Positions 15,083-21,049 of a stretch of DNA of 21,049 nucleotides are shown piece after piece. The notes under the pieces are model-generated. The model was given only the letters and a program-made list of their open reading frames with translations. It had not been told where the DNA came from and ran no database searches. This DNA comes from CAYOYK01 sp964408185 (GTDB taxonomy: Bacteria > Bacillota > Clostridia > Christensenellales > Aristaeellaceae): NCBI GenBank assembly GCA_964408185.1, contig CAYOYK010000042.1:1-21049 (forward strand), written 5' to 3'. Within the stretch, counting starts at the first letter, position 1. Every line of letters begins with the position of its first letter. The translations under genes and the position numbers were made by a program.

Positions 15083-15637
15083 TTAGAAAAAGCGGTAAAA
15101 CGCAAGCGCGCTGGGCCTAAGCCCCGGCGCTTGCAGGCTGACTGCGGGGTCGGCATGGAAGCGGAGCTTATCCACGCCGCCCAGCTGAAACCCCGTATGC
15201 TCAAAGAACTGGCAGGCAACGGGGTTTTGATCCGTGGTTCGGGCGCATACGCCATGGCAGCCCATTTGCTGGGCCCAATCCAGCCCGGCGTCCACCAATG
15301 CGGTGGCGACGCTCTGTCGGCGGCAGCGGGAATCCACCTGAATGTCGATCAGCTCCGTGAGGCCGCAGTCTGCAAGGGATACCACAAGCTGCCCCACAAG
15401 CTGCTCGTCCTGATAAGCAAAAAAGCACTGTCGCGGCGGATCTGTCGCCTCAAGCAGCTCCTTGAGCGCTCGCGGCGGCTGGTAGGTCTGCCATGACGCG
15501 CTGGCGAGCGGCACATATTCCGGCGAAAAGCCCTTGCGCGTTACCCGTATCTGCACCAAGTCGCCCGCCAGATAGCGTGTATCGACGCGGTTCAGGCAAT
15601 CTGCGTTATCGGCGGACAGCGGACGGATGGTAAGCAT
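15083..15637 (-). CDS. GNAT family N-acetyltransferase, streptothricin-acetyltransferase-like
   Basis: This 184-residue protein has the GNAT fold: a strand pair CFFAYQDEQLVGQLVV, then LIDIQVDSRCRRQSVATALV (motif A, acetyl-CoA pyrophosphate loop) and TDQNPVACQFFEHTGFQLGGVDK (motif B). The last part and the GxxQLGGVD ending resemble SatA-type enzymes that acetylate streptothricin. The loop RRQSVA replaces the usual R-G-x-G-x-G/A, so acetyl-CoA binding may be altered. The substrate cannot be told from sequence: antibiotic, polyamine or protein N-terminus are possible. The ATG at 15637 has a GAGG-type site about seven bases upstream. A weak promoter is visible upstream, but read-through from dacF is also likely. 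Confidence 0.8.
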   Translation of the reverse strand: MLTIRPLSADNADCLNRVDTRYLAGDLVQIRVTRKGFSPEYVPLASASWQTYQPPRALKELLEATDPPRQCFFAYQDEQLVGQLVVSLADCGLTELIDIQVDSRCRRQSVATALVDAGLDWAQQMGCHGVCARTTDQNPVACQFFEHTGFQLGGVDKLRFHADPAVSLQAPGLRPSALAFYRFF

Positions 15638-15682
15638 AATATGCCTCGCATTTCCGGGTGAGCAAATCGTTCATCCAATGCA

Positions 15683-15711
15683 AGCATACCAAAATTTTGT
15701 CGAAAATACAA
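15683..15711 (-). promoter_or_regulatory. Possible internal promoter before the GNAT gene
   Basis: Minus strand: TTGTAT (15711-15706), 17 bases, TATGCT (15688-15683). The gap between dacF and the GNAT gene is AT-rich and has no terminator hairpin. The -10 matches only four of six consensus bases, so this is a weak call. Confidence 0.3.
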
Positions 15712-15720
15712 GCGTTACGC

Positions 15721-16878
15721 TCAGTTTCCCACGCTCTGGACAGGAAACGGCAGCCATTGCAGCAGCGCGCGGTTCAGCTCAAAGGCAAAGTCAATGGCGG
15801 GTACGGTTTCATCCGCCATTAGCGGGATGGTAGCGAGCAGCTTTTCGCCATTGTACAGCGACGCTTGGCCAACGGTCGAGCCCGCCTCCACGCCCGCCGG
15901 CAGTACGGACGGCAGCAGCACTTGCAGCTGCGGCACGGTTCCCTTGGGAACGACGGCGCACAAGTCGCTGCCGGCGCGGATGTAGGCCAGCTCCGTCTGT
16001 CCGTTTTCCACGGGAACGGCGCGGAGCATATCGCCCGTCTGATAGGCCGTGTAGAACTCATATCGGCTGAAGGCCTCGTCCAGCAAGCGCTCGGCCTCGT
16101 CGAACCAATCCGGGCAGTTGAGCACCACGCCCACAACCTCCATGCCGTCGCGGCTCGCGCCAAACACCAAGCATCGCCCCGCCGCGCGCGTGAACCCGGT
16201 TTTGATGCCAAACGCGCCCGGATACTCCCGCAGCAGCCGATTCTTGTTGTTGAGCACGCGGTCATACGAGCGGCCCTGCCATGGGATGGTCGCGCGCTGC
16301 GTGGATACGATTTCGCGGAACAGCTCATGCCGCATTGCCTCGCGCGCGATCATCGCAAGCTCCAGCGCCGTGGTCTGGTGCCCCTGCGCAGGGAGGCCGT
16401 GCGGGTTGATAAACACGGTCTGCTCGCAGCCCAGCTCTCGCGCGCGGTTTGTCATTCTCTCGCAAAAGGAAGTCGTCGAGCCCGCCACATGCTCCGCGAT
16501 GGCGACCGCCGCGTCGTTGCCGCTGGCAAGCAGCAGGCCGTACAGCATGTCCCGCATGCTGAGGGACTCGTCCAAGTCCAAGTAGATGCTGGTTCCGGGC
16601 ACGCCATAGGCGTTTTTTCCCGCGACCACCGGCTCGTCCGGCGACGAGGATTCCAGCGCCAGCAGCGCCGTCATCACCTTGGTGGTCGAGGCCATCGGCA
16701 GCGGCAGCTCCTCTTGGTGCGCCAAGAGCACCGCGCCTGTTTTCAGCTCAATCAACACGGCAGCTTTCGCGGAGGTATCCACCTGAGGGCTTGTCTGTGC
16801 CATCGCGTTCTGCGCGGAAAGCGTGGTAACAGCCGTGCAGCAGAGCAGAAATGCCTTGCATATGCGTGCGATGCTCAT
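15721..16878 (-). CDS. dacF: D-alanyl-D-alanine carboxypeptidase, DacF/PBP5 type
   Basis: This 385-residue low-molecular-mass penicillin-binding protein removes the terminal D-alanine of peptidoglycan stem peptides, limiting cross-linking. A signal peptide covers residues 1-27 (cleavage after AMA is plausible). All three active-site motifs are present: STTK (64-67), SGN (119-121) and KTG (226-228). A PBP5 C-terminal beta domain fills about 275-370. The usual amphipathic anchor helix at the extreme C-terminus is short (ALLQWLPFPVQSV). The start overlaps the ytfJ stop by four bases (ATGA), so translation is coupled. The link to ytfJ suggests a sporulation-stage carboxypeptidase such as DacF; the symbol is chosen on that basis. 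Confidence 0.9.
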   Translation of the reverse strand: MSIARICKAFLLCCTAVTTLSAQNAMAQTSPQVDTSAKAAVLIELKTGAVLLAHQEELPLPMASTTKVMTALLALESSSPDEPVVAGKNAYGVPGTSIYLDLDESLSMRDMLYGLLLASGNDAAVAIAEHVAGSTTSFCERMTNRARELGCEQTVFINPHGLPAQGHQTTALELAMIAREAMRHELFREIVSTQRATIPWQGRSYDRVLNNKNRLLREYPGAFGIKTGFTRAAGRCLVFGASRDGMEVVGVVLNCPDWFDEAERLLDEAFSRYEFYTAYQTGDMLRAVPVENGQTELAYIRAGSDLCAVVPKGTVPQLQVLLPSVLPAGVEAGSTVGQASLYNGEKLLATIPLMADETVPAIDFAFELNRALLQWLPFPVQSVGN

Positions 16879-17402
16879 TTCTCCGGCAACTCCTCCTGCG
16901 GAAAGTTAACCGAGGGCGCGCCGTCGCAAATGTGGCTCTCCTGCTCGTCTGTCAAGCCGACATTTGGGTTCGCCTTCGCGTCTGTGCCCATAAACGGGTG
17001 CTTGCGCTTTTTCTTGTCGATCTGAAACGTCCCCTTCCACTCGTCGATCAGCTGCGGCAGAAGCTCCACCATACGCTCGGCCGCGCCTGAGGACTGTGCG
17101 GGCAGCAGCTTTACGCCCTCGTCGCCCACCACCAGAAAGCCCACGGGCTGCACGGACACGCCGGCCCCGGAGCCGCCCGCGAACGGGTACTTGTCTACGC
17201 CGACAGGGATATGCGGTTTTTTGCTGTCCTCCAGCTGATACTCCCCGCCGCCCGCGATGAATCCAAAGCTGACCTTCGATACCGGGATGATGGTTGTGCC
17301 GTTCTGCCCCAGTACGGGCGTACCGACCACCGTGTTGACATCCACCATGTCGCGTATATTCTCCATGGTGGTTTGCATCATATTGTCAATGGGATGTTGC
17401 AT
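16875..17402 (-). CDS. ytfJ: Sporulation/germination protein YtfJ (GerW family)
   Basis: This 175-residue protein matches the YtfJ/GerW family, required in B. subtilis for normal spore germination and made in the forespore. Family blocks are HPIDNMMQTTMENIRDMVDVNTVVG near the N-terminus (residues 3-27), VIPVSKVSFGFIAGGGEY-like core, and FAGGSGAGVSVQPVGFLVV. The C-terminal 50 residues (from about LIDEWKGTF on, with the tail to EELPEK) are extra compared with the core. The ATG at 17402 is chosen because the family begins at this point; an AAGGA lies a little far upstream. Its first 17 bases overlap the end of the DUF2953 gene, and its stop overlaps the dacF start. Confidence 0.92.
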   Translation of the reverse strand: MQHPIDNMMQTTMENIRDMVDVNTVVGTPVLGQNGTTIIPVSKVSFGFIAGGGEYQLEDSKKPHIPVGVDKYPFAGGSGAGVSVQPVGFLVVGDEGVKLLPAQSSGAAERMVELLPQLIDEWKGTFQIDKKKRKHPFMGTDAKANPNVGLTDEQESHICDGAPSVNFPQEELPEK

Positions 17403-17982
17403 AGCCTTGTTTTCCTTTCCGCCATTTTTCCGTGAGGCCGCCCGCAAGCGCGATCAGCCCAACGAGTCCTATTTTTCCCAAATGCAAGCGAATTATTCCC
17501 GCGACCATCGCCTGTGTTTGCTTTCCCTGAAAGTCCGCGGTAACGCTCCCGCGAAAGCGTAAGCGCGGATTGACGCGATAGGCGGTTTGCAGCGCCAGAC
17601 TGACGGCGGAGTACAGAAGCTCCGTGCTCGCGGCATTGGCGGAATCGATATGCAGGCGCAGGATGACGCGGTCCAGATGGATCGCGCCGCGAAGCGCGCG
17701 CCGCACGGGCGCTTGCTTGAGTGCGGACAAAAGCGCTTTGCGCGCGCGTTTGCTCTGCCGCGAGAATAGACATTGTTCCCGCTTGGCAAGCAGATGGCGC
17801 TCCCGGATCAGCAGCTGATCGTCACGCTCGCCAATCAGCAGCGACTGTGCAAAAACCGGCATGCCGCTCACGCGCACGGTCAGACGATAGCGCAGCTCCC
17901 CGCCGCCGCTCAGGCGCAGCTCCAGCGTGACGGGGGTAATCAGCAGCGCGTACAGTATCATGAAAAGCAAATATGGATTCAT
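17386..17982 (-). CDS. DUF2953 (YtfI-like) membrane protein
   Basis: This 198-residue protein begins with a hydrophobic helix (NPYLLFMILYALLITPV), followed by a beta-rich stretch LELRLSGGGELRYRLTVRVSGMP and a long Arg/Lys-rich middle. Near the C-terminus, SLALQTAYRVNPRLRFRGSVTADF and a second hydrophobic helix (IGLVGLIALAGG) are typical of DUF2953. In Bacillota this family, including B. subtilis YtfI, precedes ytfJ, as here. Its function is unknown. The ATG at 17982 is fixed by GGGAGGG; the longer open frame upstream lacks conservation. It is the first gene of the minus-strand run that reaches to 11421. A sequence fitting the forespore SigG consensus lies just upstream. Confidence 0.8.
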   Translation of the reverse strand: MNPYLLFMILYALLITPVTLELRLSGGGELRYRLTVRVSGMPVFAQSLLIGERDDQLLIRERHLLAKREQCLFSRQSKRARKALLSALKQAPVRRALRGAIHLDRVILRLHIDSANAASTELLYSAVSLALQTAYRVNPRLRFRGSVTADFQGKQTQAMVAGIIRLHLGKIGLVGLIALAGGLTEKWRKGKQGYATSH

Positions 17983-17997
17983 TCGGCCCTCCCGGAG

Positions 17998-18026
17998 TAG
18001 CATGCGCGTTTTGATCGGCGCTATGC
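17998..18026 (-). promoter_or_regulatory. Candidate SigG/SigF-type forespore promoter
   Basis: Minus strand: GCATA (18026-18022), a 17-base spacer, then CATGCTA (18004-17998). This fits the published SigG pattern of GHATR and CATNHTA with 17-18 bases between. It ends 15 bases before the ATG of the DUF2953-ytfJ operon, which leaves a very short leader around the GGGAGGG site. Confidence 0.5.
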
Positions 18027-18043
18027 GGCCGTACAGGGGAATC

Positions 18044-18079
18044 AAAAAACGACCCGATCTCCCGTGGGAAATCGAGTCG
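18044..18079 (-). terminator. Strong intrinsic terminator of the SH3/PG-binding protein gene
   Basis: On the minus strand a stem of up to 14 bp (CGACTCGATTTCCC with GGGAGATCGGGTCG, two G-U pairs) is followed directly by TTTTTT. It begins 20 bases after the stop codon and separates this gene from the DUF2953 operon. Confidence 0.85.
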
Positions 18080-18098
18080 CCTTGTTCAGAGGATAGAA

Positions 18099-20693
18099 TC
18101 AGTAGCCGAGCGCGGCGCGCTGCAGCGTGCCCGACCAACCCAGATCGATCTCCTTTTGATGCGAGGTCGCATACGTGCCGATGGACGCGACTTGCGAGGC
18201 CGTGCGCGGGAAGTGAATGCAAAGGTGTCCGGCAAAGTTGTTATCCGTGATGTGCTGCACGCCGTGCGGCGTGTTATGCGTGGAGGCCATGTACACGCGA
18301 CCGTTGCTCAGCACAACCCATACGGCCTTAGGCGTCCATGTGGTCTTGCCGCCAAAGGCCTGATTCATCCTAGCGGTATCCTCGGCCGTGAGGGGCTCGC
18401 TGTCCGCGTGCGCTCCGAGGCTGAACATATGCACCTGCCAGCTGATGCCGGTTGTAAAGTCATACACGGTCGCGTAGGGGTACAGCTTGGCCTGCGCGCG
18501 AACCTCATCGTACCAATAGGCATAGCGGACGCTCGACGCCTTTGGCACATTGGCCAGCGACAGCGTCGGCGCGCTGGGCTTGGGCGTGGCGGCCGCTCCG
18601 GCGGCTGACTTTGCGTCGCTGCTATTGAGCGTCGTCAGCGTTTTGCTGCCCGCGATACCGTCGGCCTTGAGGCCGTTGCGCTTTTGGAACGCGGCGAGCG
18701 CCGTCGTCGTCAGCTTGCCAAACACGCCGTCCGCCGCGCCGGAGAGGTATCCCATCGAAATCAGCTTGCTTTGCAGCTCCTGCACCGAGGTTCCCGCGCT
18801 CCCCAGCTTCAGGATGCCGGTGGCGGTTACCTGCGCCTTACCGACGCTATCGGAGAACAGAACGTTCAGCGTTTTTGCTCCCGCCACGCCGTCGGCCGCA
18901 AGGGAGTTTTGCCGCTGGAACGATACCAAGGCGCTCTTGGTGGCAAAACCAAATTTGCCATCCGCCGAGGCGTTTAGGTAACCCAGCTCCGAAAGACGCG
19001 TTTGCAGCGTGACCACGTCGTCCCCGGCGCTGCCGTAGCGAAGCGTAGTGGAAATGGTCGTGGACGCGGTAATCGTCGCGGCGGCGCGCTGTGCCGTATC
19101 GCTATAAAGGAGGGACTGCGTTTCGTAGCCCGCCTTGCCGTCGGTTTTGAGCCCGTTTCGCTGCTGGAAGGCGCGTATCGCGTCCACATCGTCGGAAAGG
19201 CAGATGCCATCCTGCCTTGAAACATAATAGCCAAGCTCGGTCAGCCGCTTTTGCAGGTAGAGCACCGCCGCGCCGCGCGAGCCGGCCGAAATGATGACAA
19301 CGTTTTCCTCGGTGACGGGCGGCAGCGTGCTGGTCAACGGCGGGAGCGTGCTGTTTACGTAAGGCGCGCTTGCAGAGAAAAGAGCCTCCTTGGTTTTTGC
19401 GCCGCAAACGCCGTCCTCGTTCAGCTTGGCGCTCACCTGAAAATTGATCAGCGCTTTTTGCGTGCCGTCGCCAAACTTGCCGTCCACATTCCCCGTATAA
19501 AAGCCAAGCTGCTGCAGGCGCTGCTGCATCGCCTTGACGCCGTCGCCCTCGTCGCCCTTGCGCAGCGTATCGGGCGGCGCGGTGATTGCGGCCGTCGGCG
19601 CGGCCGTCGGGGATTGATATGCGGCCAGCGCGGAAGCGCCAAAGAGCAGCGTTTGCATCTCGCTGTCCGCTATGCCCGTCTGCTTGAGCGTGTGGTTTTT
19701 CTGGAACGCCTTCACGGCGGCTGTCGTATCCTTGGTGTAAGTATCCGTCACCTCGCCGGAATAGTAGCCCAGCTCCTTGAGGCGCTGATGAATCCGCTCG
19801 ACAAGCTCGCCCGTCTTGCCCTGCTTGGCGGCCGTGCCAATTACGGGAGAGAGCGTCTTGACGCTCTTGCGCGTGCCCTTGGAATTGAGCGGCGTGCCGT
19901 CAAAGAGGAGCTTTTGCGACGCCTCGTCCGCTATGCCGGACTGCGTGATCTTGTTCTTTTTTTGGAACGCAAGCATGGCCTTCTCGGTGCCGGAGCCGTA
20001 TTTGCTGTCCACCGTGCCGGTATAGAAGCCCAGCTCCGTGAGAGCCTCCTGTACGGCCCGGACCACCAGCCCCGTGCTGCCAAGCTGCACCGTAACGAAC
20101 GTGGTGTTGGAGCCGCTGCTGGGCGCGACGGTTGCCAGCGTGCTGGCAGCCAAAAGCTGGTTGACATAGGCGCTTTTCAGGTAGCCCGTTTTGCCGTTGT
20201 ATTTGGCTTGGATATAATCGCCCGTGGAGCCCAGCGCCTGAATCACTGCGTCGGCGGGGACAACGACCAGCACCGTAGCGTCCTCGGTTGGGTTGACGCG
20301 CAGCTTGACGCTGCCGCTCACCGTGGTGTAATACGGATACTCCGTCAGCGCGCTGGCGGCGGCTCCCACGGCGGCCGTCGGAGCAGGCCCCTGCTCCGCG
20401 GTTGCAGTTCCGTCGATGTAGCCCTTTACGGCATAGCCGGTTATGCCGTTGTACTTGACCTTGAAAAACCTGCCGCTTTCGCCAAGCACAATCACGGTAT
20501 CGCCCTTTTGGATGCGGGCGAGCAGCGTGGCGTTCTCGTTTGCGGATTTGCGCAGGTTTACGTTCTCCTGCGATTGCGTTGTATACGGATAGGTAGCCGC
20601 GCTGGCAAAAGGCATGGCAAGGCAGAGCCAAAGCATCAGCAGACTCAGCGAAAGGCATAGCGTTACGCGGGTACCAGTGGAGCGTTTGGCCAT
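18099..20693 (-). CDS. Secreted multidomain cell-wall-binding protein (2 SH3, 6 PG-binding domains)
   Basis: This 864-residue protein has a signal peptide (1-33), two bacterial SH3 domains (about 35-95 and 118-178) and six peptidoglycan_binding_1 repeats (about 207-265, 294-351, 383-440, 473-530, 556-613, 634-690). These are joined by Ala/Thr/Pro/Ser linkers. Each repeat shows the pattern LQxxLxxLGYY...DGxFGxxTxxAxxxFQ...DGxAGxxT. The C-terminal 140 residues (720-860) form a separate domain with VYDFTTGISWQVH, HNTPHGVQH and GHLCIHF. The spacing of HG and the later Cys-Ile-His recalls the L,D-transpeptidase active site, but the SHGC motif itself is absent, so enzymatic activity is uncertain. 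It should bind peptidoglycan outside the membrane. The ATG has GGAGG seven bases upstream; promoter and terminator make it monocistronic. Confidence 0.88.
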   Translation of the reverse strand: MAKRSTGTRVTLCLSLSLLMLWLCLAMPFASAATYPYTTQSQENVNLRKSANENATLLARIQKGDTVIVLGESGRFFKVKYNGITGYAVKGYIDGTATAEQGPAPTAAVGAAASALTEYPYYTTVSGSVKLRVNPTEDATVLVVVPADAVIQALGSTGDYIQAKYNGKTGYLKSAYVNQLLAASTLATVAPSSGSNTTFVTVQLGSTGLVVRAVQEALTELGFYTGTVDSKYGSGTEKAMLAFQKKNKITQSGIADEASQKLLFDGTPLNSKGTRKSVKTLSPVIGTAAKQGKTGELVERIHQRLKELGYYSGEVTDTYTKDTTAAVKAFQKNHTLKQTGIADSEMQTLLFGASALAAYQSPTAAPTAAITAPPDTLRKGDEGDGVKAMQQRLQQLGFYTGNVDGKFGDGTQKALINFQVSAKLNEDGVCGAKTKEALFSASAPYVNSTLPPLTSTLPPVTEENVVIISAGSRGAAVLYLQKRLTELGYYVSRQDGICLSDDVDAIRAFQQRNGLKTDGKAGYETQSLLYSDTAQRAAATITASTTISTTLRYGSAGDDVVTLQTRLSELGYLNASADGKFGFATKSALVSFQRQNSLAADGVAGAKTLNVLFSDSVGKAQVTATGILKLGSAGTSVQELQSKLISMGYLSGAADGVFGKLTTTALAAFQKRNGLKADGIAGSKTLTTLNSSDAKSAAGAAATPKPSAPTLSLANVPKASSVRYAYWYDEVRAQAKLYPYATVYDFTTGISWQVHMFSLGAHADSEPLTAEDTARMNQAFGGKTTWTPKAVWVVLSNGRVYMASTHNTPHGVQHITDNNFAGHLCIHFPRTASQVASIGTYATSHQKEIDLGWSGTLQRAALGY

Positions 20694-20731
20694 GTGGATT
20701 CCTCCATTATATGTGTTCCTGAAACATTCTT

Positions 20732-20760
20732 ATTTTATTGCAAAATGTTAAATATGTCAA
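20732..20760 (-). promoter_or_regulatory. Promoter of the SH3/PG-binding protein gene
   Basis: Minus strand: perfect -35 TTGACA (20760-20755), a 17-base spacer, -10 TAAAAT (20737-20732). The start codon is 38 bases further on. A second TATAAT (20711-20706) overlaps the region next to the ribosome site and has no -35. The gap is strikingly AT-rich. Confidence 0.8.
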
Positions 20761-20822
20761 GAAATGTTGTTAGCGTAATGTAACATATATAGAGGAAAAG
20801 GGATTGCGCAATCCAGCAACGC

Positions 20823-20850
20823 AAAAGCCCGCCATCGCTGGCGGGCTTTT
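20823..20850 (-). terminator. Intrinsic terminator of the tRNA-Gly pair
   Basis: A perfect 12-bp stem, AAAAGCCCGCCA with TGGCGGGCTTTT, closes a four-base loop; on the minus strand it ends in TTTT. It lies 14 bases past the CCA end of tRNA-Gly(TCC). Being symmetric, it could also stop transcription from the plus strand. Confidence 0.85.
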
Positions 20851-20864
20851 GGATACATACGGTT

Positions 20865-20940
<76 letters not shown>

Positions 20941-20964
20941 GAGCGGCGACCCCCGGAAGAGAAG

Positions 20965-21039
20965 TGGAGCGGTAGACGGGATTCGGACCCGCGACATCCA
21001 CCTTGGCAAGGTGGCACTCTACCACTGAGCTACTACCGC
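20965..21039 (-). tRNA. tRNA-Gly (anticodon GCC)
   Basis: The 75-base gene forms a cloverleaf: acceptor GCGGTAG/CTACCGC, D-arm AGCTCAGTGGTAGAGT, anticodon stem CCACC/GGTGG around TTGCCAA (anticodon GCC), T-loop GTCCGAATC and an encoded CCA. It reads GGC and GGU. It is 26 bases upstream of the second tRNA-Gly, and both probably come from one precursor whose promoter lies beyond the window. Confidence 0.97.
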
Positions 21040-21049
21040 ACGTTCCACA

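Noticed and set aside
18620..20100. Repeated similar segments in the DNA, as a tandem repeat or mobile array
   Set aside because: They are the codons of six diverged peptidoglycan-binding domains; the similarity is at protein level, not exact DNA repetition.
20767..20785. Inverted repeat TTGTTA/TAACA upstream of the SH3/PG-binding gene, as a second Rex box
   Set aside because: The half-sites are separated by eight bases instead of the six expected between these cores, and the flanking bases do not match. It is probably chance in AT-rich DNA.

Overview
The window is compact chromosomal DNA, rich in G+C, from a spore-forming member of the Bacillota. It most likely comes from a high-GC lineage of the class Clostridia. 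The evidence is the set of sporulation genes (yqfC, yqfD, a ytfJ/gerW homologue), the Bacillus/Clostridium gene order yqfC-yqfD-phoH-pgpH-ybeY-cdd-era, a Rex repressor, and strong GGAGG-type ribosome binding sites. There are no rRNA genes, insertion sequences, phage genes or CRISPR arrays. No stretch over 300 bases lacks a gene; the longest gaps (about 100 to 170 bases) hold promoters and terminators.

Layout. (1) 1-443: the 3' end of uppP (+), apparently carrying a one-base frameshift, then a hairpin terminator shared with the convergent vanW gene. (2) 497-3054 (-): rex followed by a VanW/G5 cell-surface protein, behind a promoter that overlaps a good candidate Rex operator. (3) 3201-4712 (-): a sodium:solute symporter with its own promoter and terminator. 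(4) 4856-11382 (+): yqfC, yqfD, phoH, pgpH, a fused ybeY-cdd and era. These are tightly packed with overlaps, and dgkA is missing from its usual place between ybeY and cdd. (5) 11421-17982 (-): a seven-gene run of DUF2953 protein, ytfJ, dacF, GNAT acetyltransferase, rluB, then three genes of unknown role: a 53-residue basic protein, a two-helix membrane protein with a GrpE-like tail, and an Hsp70-like ATPase with a membrane hairpin. (6) 18099-20693 (-): a secreted protein with two SH3 and six peptidoglycan-binding domains. (7) 20865-21039 (-): two tRNA-Gly genes with different anticodons.

How it works together. Most genes concern the cell envelope and sporulation: undecaprenyl phosphate recycling, peptidoglycan trimming, cell-wall-binding proteins, a forespore germination protein, c-di-AMP turnover, and ribosome assembly (YbeY, Era, RluB). 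The best candidate for an undescribed system is the three-gene unit at 11421-14346. It looks like a membrane-tethered Hsp70/GrpE-like pair accompanied by a small, very basic protein, placed downstream of a sporulation and cell-wall operon.
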